Source: JAZUCT01 sp045639255 (GTDB lineage: Bacteria; Bacillota; Clostridia; Christensenellales; UBA1242). Taken from it: 64,000 bases of DNA. The notes under the pieces were generated by a model, which saw nothing but the letters and a program-made list of their open reading frames with translations, made no database searches and was not told the DNA's origin. Both the position numbers and the translations under genes were made by a program. Of this stretch, positions 1 through 8,205 are shown piece after piece; the stretch's first letter is position 1, and every line of letters begins with the position of its first letter. The stretch is taken from contig JAZUCT010000011.1 of the NCBI GenBank assembly GCA_045639255.1, positions 15,611-79,610 of the forward strand, read 5' to 3'.

Positions 1-513
1 CAATTTTTCATTGCTGAAATTATCGGCATTAACAATTTTGCATCTGGATTTTATTGTTTGAAGCACCATTGCTGAATTTGAAACACTTAAAATTAAATGT
101 GTGTTTGCAGGTGGTTCTTCAAGCGTATTTAAAATTTTGTTTTGTGCTGTTTGGTTTGCGTTTTCAAAATTTTTAAGCAAAAACACTTTTTCTGTTCCTT
201 CAATGCTTGTTTTGAAAGCATTTTCGGTTATATCAGAAATATCTTCCACCATAATGTTTTTGTTTTTAGGATACACTTTAAAATCTGCATTGCTTCCACT
301 AAGTGCTTTTTTGCAATTTTCACATTGAAGGCAAGCAGTTTTATGTTTGCATAGAATTTTGAAAGCAAAAAACCTTGCAAACATATTTGCAGTTTCGCTT
401 TCGCCCGCAACAATCATGTAAGCATGATGAATTTGATTTTTATCAATATCATGCTGAATAACATTTGCACAGGCAGTGTTATTTAAAAAAGAAAAATAGT
501 TATGTTCTTTCAT
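1..513 (-). CDS. holB: DNA polymerase III delta' subunit (partial, 3' end outside window)
   Basis: This is the first 171 residues of a clamp-loader delta' subunit; the gene runs off the left edge. It starts at an ATG (511-513). Visible are a degenerate P-loop region (GESETAN, residues 37-43, so no ATPase activity expected), a zinc-type cysteine cluster at Cys55, 61, 64 and 67, the LEEPP motif at 131-135 and the SRC motif at 156-158, all in the order seen in the DnaX/HolB AAA+ family. In the clamp loader, delta' works with tau/gamma (dnaX lies at 27-29 kb here) and delta to place the beta clamp. DnaX itself has an intact P-loop, which separates the two. No clear Shine-Dalgarno site is visible upstream of the start. 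Confidence 0.88.
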   Translation of the reverse strand, partial: MKEHNYFSFLNNTACANVIQHDIDKNQIHHAYMIVAGESETANMFARFFAFKILCKHKTACLQCENCKKALSGSNADFKVYPKNKNIMVEDISDITENAFKTSIEGTEKVFLLKNFENANQTAQNKILNTLEEPPANTHLILSVSNSAMVLQTIKSRCKIVNADNFSNEKL

Positions 514-556
514 AAACATAACCATTATACAATATTTCAGTTTTTTTAACAATCGT

Positions 557-1864
557 TTAACTTAAAACTTCTTGGGCAATTTCGCCAATATCACCTGCAC
601 CAACAAACACAACATTAATGTTTTTTTGTGAAAGTTCGTTAACAACCTTTTTTAACTTTGTTTTTGTGCCAATATAGGTAACATTGTTAAGTTGATTGCA
701 AAGTTCTTTTGCACTTAATCCCATGCTTTTCGATTCTCGGGCTGAATATGTTTTATAAATAATAATGTTATTATTTTTGTTAAAAAGTTCTTTAAAATCA
801 TTAAGCAGTTTAAGTGTGCGTGAATAAGTGTGCGGTTGAAAAATAATAACATAAGGTTTGTTAAGTTCTTTTAAGGTGTTAATTGTGCTTTGAATTTCTG
901 TTGGGTGATGTGCATAATCGCGAATTATGTTGCAATTGTTAAGTTTTCCAAGCACTTCAAATCGCCTTTTAACACCTTTGAAATTGTTAAGCCCTTTTTC
1001 AATATCGTTTTCACCAATTCCACAAAGTTTGCAAATGGCAATTGCACAAAGTGCATTGTTTATATTATGTTTACCGACCACCGATAAGTTAATGTTTAAG
1101 TTTGTGCTTTCGTTAACAACTGAAAACGAATAACAACCATTTTCGTTCAGTGTTACATTAATTGGCACATATCTTGAAAGATAGTTAATGTGTTTTTTTA
1201 TTTTATCGTTGGAATTTCAAATGGAAAACTTTGCAGTTTTTTGAAATTTAATAAAGCAATTTTTAAGGTGATTTAAATTTTTATAGCATTCCATATGGTC
1301 GGGTTCAACATTTAAAACTGCACTTATTGTTGGTTTAAGTTTAAGCAGGTGTTTTTTATATTCACAAGCTTCGGTTATAAAATATTTATTGGCGCCAATT
1401 AAATAATTGGAATTGAACTGATTAATTATTCCGCCAATATGCGCTGTTGGGTTTAACCCCGCATAATAAAACACGCTGGCAAGCATGCCACAAGTTGTGG
1501 TTTTTCCATGCGTTCCAGAAACCGCAATAACTGTTTTATATTGGCTGGCAATAAGGTTTAAAAAATCGGCACGCTCCAAAACAATTTTGCACTTTTTTTG
1601 TGCAGTAACAAGTTCGCAATTTTGTTCACTAACAGCGCTGGTGAACACAACCATATCTAAGTTGTTATGTATGTTTTCGCTTTTATGTTTTAAATAAATT
1701 TTAACCCCTGCATTTTTAAGGTTATTAATGGTTTCGCTGTTTGCCCTGTCACTGCCAGAAACATTCATGCCCATGTTCAAACAATAATGTGCCAAAGCAC
1801 TCATGCTTATTCCACCAATGCCAATGAAATGAATGTTTTTTATGTTGTTAAAAAAATTTCTCAT
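557..1864 (-). pseudogene. murC: UDP-N-acetylmuramate--L-alanine ligase, interrupted by an in-frame TGA
   Basis: Two segments in the same reading frame together make a full-length MurC of about 435 residues. The N-terminal segment has the Rossmann start (HFIGIGGISMSALA, residues 12-25) and the ATP loop GTHGKTT (117-123). The C-terminal segment has the ligase region with RDYAHHPTEI and the VFVGAGDIG end. They are separated only by a TGA at 1217-1219 (codon 216), followed by 16 sense codons in frame, in a linker where homologues read on into an N-x-D-D type stretch. MurC adds L-alanine to UDP-MurNAc in the cytoplasm and is normally essential, so a base-call error or a recent mutation is as likely as a dead gene. 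A TGT or TGC (Cys) or TGG at that codon would restore the protein. No strong ribosome binding site is seen before the ATG at 1862-1864. Confidence 0.87.
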
Positions 1865-1937
1865 ATTTCATTTTATGAATTGGTGTTTTTTTTAGTTAAA
1901 TAAATTTTTTAATGTTGCAAATTTTTAATTAATTTAG

Positions 1938-1967
1938 TTGCTTTTAACATTAAATTTGTTTTATAAT
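1938..1967 (+). promoter_or_regulatory. spoVG promoter
   Basis: A TTGCTT (-35, 1938-1943) and a perfect TATAAT (-10, 1962-1967) are spaced 18 bp apart, 41 bp upstream of the spoVG start. It reads as a vegetative sigma-A promoter; no sigma-H type element was recognised. Confidence 0.6.
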
Positions 1968-2007
1968 TTGTTTAAGCCAAAAAAAGCAAATAAAGGGGAT
2001 TAACAAA

Positions 2008-2271
2008 ATGAAAATTACAGACATTCGTGTTCGCATTGTTAACAAAGATAAATTAAAGGCTTCTGTAAGCGTTACTTTTAACGATTGCTTTGTTGTGCAC
2101 GACATTAAACTTATTGAAGGAAACAATGGCTTATTCATGAGCATGCCTTCAAGAAAAACTTCAACAGGTGAATTTAAAGATGTTGCACATGCAATAAATT
2201 CAGAAACAAGGCAATGGCTTGAAAAAGCAGTGCTTGATGCTTATAATCAAGAACTTCAAAAAGCAGAATAG
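2008..2271 (+). CDS. spoVG: Septation / stage V sporulation protein G
   Basis: An 87-residue protein matching SpoVG throughout: it opens MKITDIRVR, has a central [18 protein letters not shown] and the conserved [11 protein letters not shown] segment, which is part of the RNA/DNA-binding surface of the family. SpoVG acts as a small site-specific nucleic acid binder that affects septation and sporulation onset. The start follows an AAAGGGG ribosome binding site (1992-1998). It is monocistronic: its own promoter lies upstream and a strong terminator follows. In B. subtilis spoVG is controlled by sigma-H, whose gene is at 32.2 kb here, but the visible promoter is sigma-A like. Confidence 0.96.
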   Translation: MKITDIRVRIVNKDKLKASVSVTFNDCFVVHDIKLIEGNNGLFMSMPSRKTSTGEFKDVAHAINSETRQWLEKAVLDAYNQELQKAE

Positions 2272-2301
2272 AGTTCTTAAACTGGCTTATTTAAACGAAA
2301 C

Positions 2302-2330
2302 AAAAAAGAGTGGTGTTCCACTCTTTTTTG
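2302..2330 (+). terminator. spoVG terminator (bidirectional)
   Basis: A perfect 12-bp stem (2302-2313 with 2318-2329) with a TGTT loop is flanked by A and T runs, so it can end both spoVG and the convergent GLUG gene. Confidence 0.9.
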
Positions 2331-2339
2331 TGTTTAATA

Positions 2340-4970
2340 TTAATATTTGCAGTTTAAAAGTTTTGGATATTCATCAAGGTTAAATTCCCAAATATCAGTT
2401 TTAAAACCACGGCTTGTGAATGTTGAGCCTGATTCATAACCAACGCATTTTTCATATGAAGTTGCACCATCTTTATCCACTGGAAGAATTGAATTTTCAA
2501 AAAGCACCCAGCGTTTTGCATTGTTCATTGTGTCAACATCGAACACAATTAAATCGGTTGGAATGCCTGTTGGGTTCCATTCCCAAGGCCAAGCAGTGTT
2601 TGTGCAATGATAACTTGTTACAAAGTTGTTAAATGTGTTAAATGTTACTGCAAGGAACATTGTGCCACAATAACTGTTTTCGTTTTCAAAAAGTTCAACT
2701 GCAATTCCTGCGCAAATGCTTTCGTCTGCCATGCCTTGCATTGTGCAAACAACGCTTACATTGTTAATTGTTATTTCTGGTGCAGTGTATGCAACACCAC
2801 CAACTGCTGAACCGATTAAGTTGCCTTCAACAAAGGTTTCAACAATGTTTGCTTTTTGTGAATATGCAACAACACCACCAACAAAACATGCTTCAATGCT
2901 TCCATCAAAGTGGCATTTTGAAATTTTTGCATAACTTGAAGCAAAACCGCTTATTCCGCCTGCATAGTTTGTTGAATTCATGTCGGCTGTTATTGAGCCA
3001 TTGAACAATGCATAACTTATGGTTGAAGTTGTTGTTCCAGCAATTCCACCAACATAAATATTGTTTGTGCCTGTTACTGAAATTTCAGAGTTACAAGAAA
3101 TGTTGTGAACAACTCCATTATTCAAACCTGCAATTCCACCAACATTAACAATTTTTTCAGCGGTTTGTGCTGAAATTTTGTTGTTAACTGTGCAGTTTGA
3201 AACTGTGCCATTGTTAACACCACAAATTCCGCCAAGATTTTTAACAATTCCGCCACCAATTGAGTTTTGGCTGGTTACAACACAGTTTGAAACCAATCCG
3301 TTATTTGTTCCAACAACAGTTCCAATGTTTTCACCCGCTGTGATTGAAACATTTTCAATTGTTAAGTTTAAGATTTGTGCTGTTTTGCCTGTTTCAGCAA
3401 TTAAAGCACTGTTTTCGTTATTTGAAGTTATGTTTAAGTTTGAAATTTTATAATATCTGTTTTCCGATTCGTTCCAGCCTGCTTCAAAAGTTCCGTTAAA
3501 CACAAAGCAGTTTGTGTTTGTTAAACCAAGCGGTTTAAAATCTGCATAGCCAGAAAGATCTAGGTCGGCCATAAGAACATATCTGTCGGTTGAAACCGAT
3601 GCTTTTGCAAACACAGCAATTAAGTTTTCAACAGTTTTAATTTCACCTTTAATTATTGCACTTGTGAAGTTATCTGCAACTGCTGGTGCAAGGAAGTCTA
3701 TTTGTGGGTAACCATTGTTTTCTGCATTAATTAACCAAACAGAATTATCCCATTTAATAAGTGAATTATCGAATGAAACATAAGAAACAAGGTTGTTTAA
3801 ATCTTTAAGTTGTTCACTTGTTAAAATTTCATAGTTATAGTTTGAACTTGCAATGCCAGTTACACCAACATCACATAGGGTTTCGGCTTCAACAAAATAG
3901 CAACCCATAATTATGTTTTCACGGTTATAACCGTTTGTGTTTTTATAAATTAAACTTGCCCTGCCAATGCTGTTTGTGCTTATTTTTGAAATGCTGTAAC
4001 AATCTTTAACATAGCAATCAAAATCGCCATAACTTTCGTTAAAGGTTATAAGCCCAGCAATGTTTGTGCTAACATTCGATGCGTTAAGATTACCTTTTGA
4101 ATAACTGTTTATAATAATTCCGCCCTTATTGTTAACACAAATGCCAGCAACAGAGTTTCTTGCTGTTATTTCAACATCGCTTGCAACCCTATCAATTCTT
4201 GCAGAGGTTGTGCCTGTGCTTTGGTTAATGCAAGCAACACCAGCAGTTTTGCCGTTTGAAGCAGTGTTTGAAATTTGTGATGAAACAATGTTAATATTTG
4301 AAATTGTTCCAAAGTTTTCAGCGGTAACAATTGCAACTTGTGCAAAAGAACCTGTGTAAGAAAAGTTTGAAAGATTTAAATTATAAATTTCTGCACCACT
4401 TGCAACTTTTTCAAATAAGCCAAAATTTGTTACTGAACTTTCAGTTACATTGTAAGTTGCGTTGCTTATTGTGCAGTTATTTCCATCAAAAGTGCCAGTT
4501 AAAGTGCCAAATCCAGCAAAATTTTCACCGGTTAAATCAATATCGTTAACCATTTTATAGTGGCTTGAAAGTGGCCTTTCTGCACTGCCAATGCTTAACA
4601 AATCTTGTTTGGTTTTAACAAAGAATGGATATTTTTCTGTTCCATCGCCAACAACCACTGAAACTGAAAAACTTTTATAGTTTTTGTTGGTTGTTTCAAT
4701 TTTAAAAGTATATTCGCCACCTTTAACGGCTTTAAAAACATTTTCTTGGCTGGTTGTTTCAAGGCCTTCACCTGAAAGAATATAAGAATATTCAGTTTGC
4801 CTTTTTTTGTTAACAACATCGAAATTAATTTCAATTTCGTCGCCATTATTTACATAAAAGTTTGCTTGAAGCAAGGTTATTTGTTCGTTATTCTTTAAAA
4901 ACGCATAAGTTGTGAAACCCAAACTTACTGTAACAATAAGAACAACAATAAACACCAAAAATCTTTTCAT
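2340..4970 (-). CDS. Large exported GLUG-repeat surface protein
   Basis: An 876-residue protein with an N-terminal membrane segment or signal peptide (residues 3-24, possible cleavage after TYA, no lipobox) and a long series of GLUG-type repeats. Units of the form GGIAGLNNGVVHN, GGICGVNNGTVSN and GTVVGTNNGLVSN recur roughly from residue 140 to 760, preceded by FDGNNCTISN-type strands. GLUG repeats are expected to stack as a beta-helix and occur in adhesins and other surface proteins of gut bacteria. There is no LPXTG motif or other cell wall anchor, so it may stay tethered by its N-terminus. A GAGGTG ribosome binding site and a near-perfect promoter precede it, and it stands alone as a transcription unit. 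The ligand is unknown. Confidence 0.8.
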   Translation of the reverse strand: MKRFLVFIVVLIVTVSLGFTTYAFLKNNEQITLLQANFYVNNGDEIEINFDVVNKKRQTEYSYILSGEGLETTSQENVFKAVKGGEYTFKIETTNKNYKSFSVSVVVGDGTEKYPFFVKTKQDLLSIGSAERPLSSHYKMVNDIDLTGENFAGFGTLTGTFDGNNCTISNATYNVTESSVTNFGLFEKVASGAEIYNLNLSNFSYTGSFAQVAIVTAENFGTISNINIVSSQISNTASNGKTAGVACINQSTGTTSARIDRVASDVEITARNSVAGICVNNKGGIIINSYSKGNLNASNVSTNIAGLITFNESYGDFDCYVKDCYSISKISTNSIGRASLIYKNTNGYNRENIIMGCYFVEAETLCDVGVTGIASSNYNYEILTSEQLKDLNNLVSYVSFDNSLIKWDNSVWLINAENNGYPQIDFLAPAVADNFTSAIIKGEIKTVENLIAVFAKASVSTDRYVLMADLDLSGYADFKPLGLTNTNCFVFNGTFEAGWNESENRYYKISNLNITSNNENSALIAETGKTAQILNLTIENVSITAGENIGTVVGTNNGLVSNCVVTSQNSIGGGIVKNLGGICGVNNGTVSNCTVNNKISAQTAEKIVNVGGIAGLNNGVVHNISCNSEISVTGTNNIYVGGIAGTTTSTISYALFNGSITADMNSTNYAGGISGFASSYAKISKCHFDGSIEACFVGGVVAYSQKANIVETFVEGNLIGSAVGGVAYTAPEITINNVSVVCTMQGMADESICAGIAVELFENENSYCGTMFLAVTFNTFNNFVTSYHCTNTAWPWEWNPTGIPTDLIVFDVDTMNNAKRWVLFENSILPVDKDGATSYEKCVGYESGSTFTSRGFKTDIWEFNLDEYPKLLNCKY

Positions 4971-4995
4971 ATTGCACCTCTATAAATTTAAGCAT

Positions 4996-5024
4996 ATTAT
5001 AAACCATAATGTTTGTTATGTCAA
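4996..5024 (-). promoter_or_regulatory. Promoter of the GLUG-repeat gene
   Basis: On the minus strand a perfect TTGACA (5019-5024) and a perfect TATAAT (4996-5001) are 17 bp apart, placing the start of transcription about 20 bp before the gene. It predicts strong constitutive expression. Confidence 0.85.
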
Positions 5025-5052
5025 TAGTGACTTTTTTAAAAAAGGCATATAA

Positions 5053-5076
5053 AAAAGCCAAAACAATTTGGCTTTT
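5053..5076 (-). terminator. Terminator of the CmpB-type membrane protein gene
   Basis: A 10-bp stem (AAAAGCCAAA with TTTGGCTTTT) with a four-base loop lies just after the gene ending at 5080. Confidence 0.8.
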
Positions 5077-5079
5077 GAA

Positions 5080-5793
5080 TTAATTAAATTTCATGTTTAC
5101 AAAATATTTCTGCAAATATTCTTGCGGAAGATATTTATCCAGCAATCTTCCAATAAAGGTTAATGGTTCAACGCCACTTCGTGCAAGAAAACATCTTATA
5201 AGTGCTGCCCAAGATATTATCATTATTGTTGAAAACACAACAATAATAATTATGGTAACAATGTTTCCAATTTTATATGGAATTTTTTCCAGCATTTTTA
5301 CAACAAGCGGATAAACATATCGAACAAGTGCAAAACCCATAAAACCCCAAGCAAGCGAAAACACAACAGTTGTTCTTCCATCAATGTTTGTGAACACATT
5401 GGAATAATCCCACGAAGTTGTGTTGGTTAAAATTTCTTGCAACCACGAACAAATATATTCCACAGCCCCGCCAACAATTGCGCCATATGTTATTTGGTGA
5501 TACCATTCTTTAAACCTTGAAAGCACCAACACAAACCCCACAACACCAAATCCATAAAGTGGGTTAAATGGAAGCCACAATGTTCCTGCCCTGGATTCCC
5601 ATGAACCAGTTGCAAGAATTGTTAAAATTTCTTCATATAAAGTGCCTAAAAAACCACCCAACAGAAACATATAAACATAACTATATTTCGCCATTGTGTG
5701 TTTGTTTTTTTTATTGTTAAGTTTATTTCTGGTTTCTTGTTCGTTATTTTTATAACTTTCAAAAGTTAAAGGTTGCTTTTGCGCATTAACCAT
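5080..5793 (-). CDS. Putative ABC-transporter type IV / CmpB-family membrane protein
   Basis: A 237-residue polytopic membrane protein with about five hydrophobic segments (roughly residues 37-60, 80-100, 105-125, 140-165 and 175-200). The combination FLGTLYEEIL, then WLPFNPLYGFG, then an EYICSWLQE segment followed by WDYSN is the signature of the CmpB family (PF06541), which is annotated as a putative transporter although transport has not been shown for most members. The N-terminal 34 residues are polar and probably cytoplasmic. The start at 5793 follows AAGGAG (5805-5810) with an 11-base spacer. It is not adjacent to an ATPase gene, so no complex can be proposed. Confidence 0.7.
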   Translation of the reverse strand: MVNAQKQPLTFESYKNNEQETRNKLNNKKNKHTMAKYSYVYMFLLGGFLGTLYEEILTILATGSWESRAGTLWLPFNPLYGFGVVGFVLVLSRFKEWYHQITYGAIVGGAVEYICSWLQEILTNTTSWDYSNVFTNIDGRTTVVFSLAWGFMGFALVRYVYPLVVKMLEKIPYKIGNIVTIIIIVVFSTIMIISWAALIRCFLARSGVEPLTFIGRLLDKYLPQEYLQKYFVNMKFN

Positions 5794-5880
5794 AACCCAA
5801 AAATCTCCTTACTAAAAATTTTATGATATTTTAACATATTAAGTTAATTTTTTGCAACTTTATTAATTATTAAAATAAAA

Positions 5881-5906
5881 AAAATCAAACTTTGAAATTT
5901 GATTTT
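5881..5906 (-). terminator. yqeY terminator
   Basis: A 9-bp A/T-rich stem (AAAATCAAA with TTTGATTTT) followed by a T run on the minus strand, downstream of yqeY. Confidence 0.7.
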
Positions 5907-5920
5907 TTTAAAGTTTATTT

Positions 5921-6346
5921 CTAGTTAAATTTTCTAAGCACGGTTTGAACATCTTTCATATCCACTTTTCCAGCATATTCTGCTTTAAACTTTTTCATAA
6001 CGGTTGGAACAGATTTATCTGGCATAGGTGCAATAATTTGTTCAATTTCTTCCAAACTTAGCATTTTTGGAAGATAAGCCTTAACAATTTCAATTTGTTT
6101 TGAAATGTTTTCAACTTCTTCGGTGTTATTAACTTTTTTATAGTTTTCACATTCATCGGTAAGTTCTTTAACAGTTTTTTGTAAAATTGCAACAAGGTGA
6201 ACATCTGTAACGCTTTCGCCTTTTTCACGAAGTTTAACTTCTTCAAGCAAGGCTTTGTTCATAAGCACACTTAAAATGCTTCTGGCTACTGCGTTTTTTT
6301 CTTTGAATGCTTTTATGTTATCTTTTTTAATTTGTTCAAGTATCAT
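5921..6346 (-). CDS. yqeY: GatB/YqeY domain protein
   Basis: A 141-residue stand-alone YqeY protein. It has the family outline: an N-terminal helical part starting ILEQIKKDNIKAFKEKN with the RSILSVLMN segment, and a C-terminal helical part with AYLPKMLSLEEIE and the VMKKFKAEYAGKVDMKDV stretch that matches the tail domain of GatB. In GatB that tail contacts tRNA during amidation of misacylated Gln-tRNA or Asn-tRNA; the role of the free-standing protein is not settled. It is a single-gene unit with its own terminator and has no rpsU neighbour here, unlike many bacteria. Confidence 0.9.
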   Translation of the reverse strand: MILEQIKKDNIKAFKEKNAVARSILSVLMNKALLEEVKLREKGESVTDVHLVAILQKTVKELTDECENYKKVNNTEEVENISKQIEIVKAYLPKMLSLEEIEQIIAPMPDKSVPTVMKKFKAEYAGKVDMKDVQTVLRKFN

Positions 6347-6485
6347 ATTTGTTTATCTCCTTAACATTAATAATAGCATATTTAATTGAAATTTGTTAAC
6401 AAAATATTTAATCTTTTTAAAAATTTAATTGCCAAAAGTGTTAAACTTACCTAAAATATTAATAATTATTTTAAAGGAGTTTTTT

Positions 6486-7196
6486 ATGAGCACAGTTCAT
6501 AATTCAGCAAAGGTTGGCGAAATTGCAAAAAATGTTATAATGGCGGGCGACCCTTTGCGTGCAAAATTTATTGCAGAAAATTTTTTAAAAGACGCAAAAC
6601 TTGTTAACCAAATAAGAAACATGCTTTGTTTCACTGGCACATATAACAACAAACCAGTTACTGTTATGGGAAGTGGAATGGGTATGCCAAGCATGGCAAT
6701 TTATTCACACGAACTTTTCAGTGTTTATGGTGTTGAGAATATAATTCGAGTTGGTTCGTGCGGGGCAATGCAAAAAAATTTAAAATTGTTTGATACAATT
6801 ATTGTTAAAAATGCTTTCACAACCAGCAATTTTGGTGAACAAGTGGGGGTTGGAAAAACAAGAAAACTTGAAAGTTCACCTGTTCTTTTTGAAAAAGCAA
6901 AGCAACTTGCAAACAACAAGCCAAACCATGTTTGTGGCGATATTTTAACAAGTGATGTTTTTTATACTCCAAACAACAAAGCAACTTCAAAGTTTGCAAA
7001 AAAAGGTTGCCTAGGCGTTGAAATGGAAACTTTTGGTTTGTTTGCTGTAAGCAAAATTAACAAGAAAAATGCTTTAACAATTTTAACTGTTTCAGATATT
7101 ATTGGCTCAACCGAACAAACAACACCACAGCAAAGACAAACAGCATTCACAAACATGATTTCGCTTGCACTTAACACCCTTAATGAACTTAATTAA
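6486..7196 (+). CDS. deoD: Purine-nucleoside phosphorylase, DeoD type
   Basis: A 236-residue hexameric-type purine nucleoside phosphorylase, which splits purine (deoxy)nucleosides with phosphate into the base and (deoxy)ribose-1-phosphate in the cytoplasm. It follows E. coli DeoD nearly block for block: MAGDPLRAKFIAE near the N-terminus, GSGMGMPSMAIYSHEL, RVGSCGA, the substrate-binding GVEMET and TVSDIIG with the catalytic Asp. The start chosen is ATG 6486, because a good AAAGGAG site (6473-6479) sits just before it and the family starts there; the open frame upstream to 6429 has no support. Its neighbour downstream is a DegV protein, with no pathway link visible. Confidence 0.96.
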   Translation: MSTVHNSAKVGEIAKNVIMAGDPLRAKFIAENFLKDAKLVNQIRNMLCFTGTYNNKPVTVMGSGMGMPSMAIYSHELFSVYGVENIIRVGSCGAMQKNLKLFDTIIVKNAFTTSNFGEQVGVGKTRKLESSPVLFEKAKQLANNKPNHVCGDILTSDVFYTPNNKATSKFAKKGCLGVEMETFGLFAVSKINKKNALTILTVSDIIGSTEQTTPQQRQTAFTNMISLALNTLNELN

Positions 7197-7260
7197 TGCT
7201 TGAAAAAATAAAATTGATGTGATAAACTGATTCCGTTTATTTTAATTTAAAGGAATTTCT

Positions 7261-8133
7261 ATGAAAGATTTTATAATAACAACCGATTCCACCACAGATT
7301 TAACCGATGAGTTTTTGCAACAAAACAATGTTGTGGTGTTGCCTGTTCCGTTCAGTTGCGATGGCGTTCAATATGCAGGAACAAAGGAAAACAGGCTTTA
7401 TGGCAAACAGTTTTTTGATAAGGTAAGAAAAGGCTCGATGCCATTAACTTCACTTATTTCGCCCGACATTGCAAGGGAATATTTTGAAAAAATTTTAAAG
7501 CAAGGCAAAGATGTTTTGCATTTAAGTTTTTCAAGCGGTTTAAGTGGAACTTTTAACGCTTGCAGAATGGCTGGGGAAGAACTTAATGAAGTTTACCCTG
7601 CAAAAGTGCATGTGGTAGATACACTTTCTGCAAGTTTGGCGCTTGGTTTGTTGGTTAAAGAAGCGGTTAAACTTAAATCACTTGGTGCAAGCATTAACGA
7701 TGTTATTGAACACATAAACAACCTTTCACCACACCTTGTTCACGCAATAACTGTTGATGATTTGTTTCATTTGCAAAGGGGTGGCAGAATTTCAAAAGCA
7801 AAAGCCGTTATTGGTTCAGCACTTAACTTTAAACCACTTATTTACATGAACGATGAAGGCAAACTTGTTAACTTTTCAAAAACCATTGGCAGAAAAAAAT
7901 CGCTTATGGCTTTGTGCGATTGGGTTGTTAAAAAGCGCGACGCTTCAATTCACCCAGAAGTTTTAATTGTTCATGGCGATTGTGAAGAAGATGCACAATT
8001 TCTTGCAAAAATGTTAAATGAAAAAGCAAGCATTAATGTTAGCGAAATTAACATGCTTAGTTGTATTTTGGGTGCTCACTGTGGTGCGGGAATGTGCGCT
8101 GTGGTGTTTGCAAGCAAAACAAGGCAACCATAA
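7261..8133 (+). CDS. DegV family fatty-acid-binding protein (FakB-like)
   Basis: A 290-residue DegV protein. It begins with the typical DFIITTDSTTDL strand and contains the two loops that hold the lipid carboxylate in this family, PLTSLISP (residues 61-68) and SFSSGLSGTFNA (near 95-106), then FHLQRGGRISKAKA. In Firmicutes such proteins (FakB) present a bound fatty acid to the kinase FakA for incorporation into phospholipid. No fakA gene is present in this window, so the partner is inferred. The start follows AAAGGA. The gene ends at a shared bidirectional terminator facing spoIIE. Confidence 0.92.
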   Translation: MKDFIITTDSTTDLTDEFLQQNNVVVLPVPFSCDGVQYAGTKENRLYGKQFFDKVRKGSMPLTSLISPDIAREYFEKILKQGKDVLHLSFSSGLSGTFNACRMAGEELNEVYPAKVHVVDTLSASLALGLLVKEAVKLKSLGASINDVIEHINNLSPHLVHAITVDDLFHLQRGGRISKAKAVIGSALNFKPLIYMNDEGKLVNFSKTIGRKKSLMALCDWVVKKRDASIHPEVLIVHGDCEEDAQFLAKMLNEKASINVSEINMLSCILGAHCGAGMCAVVFASKTRQP

Positions 8134-8167
8134 TGAAAAATTAAAAAATAAGATTATTAAAATATAT

Positions 8168-8197
8168 AAAAAACTCTTATTAATCTAAGAGTTTTTT
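8168..8197 (+). terminator. Bidirectional terminator between degV-family gene and spoIIE
   Basis: A stem of ACTCTTA with TAAGAGT extended by A/T pairing on both sides (8168-8179 with 8186-8197). Runs of A and T flank it, so it serves both convergent genes. Confidence 0.85.
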
Positions 8198-8205
8198 TGT
8201 TTATA

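Noticed and set aside
1217..1219. TGA read as Trp (alternative genetic code)
   Set aside because: Tryptophan is encoded by TGG in dnaE, metG and others, and more than 50 long genes contain no further unexplained internal TGA. prfB also encodes a full RF2 with its TGA-dependent switch.
2340..4970. CRISPR or tandem DNA repeat
   Set aside because: The periodicity is protein-level GLUG repetition in one open frame with variable DNA; the LRR genes are the same kind of case. No direct repeats with unique spacers exist.
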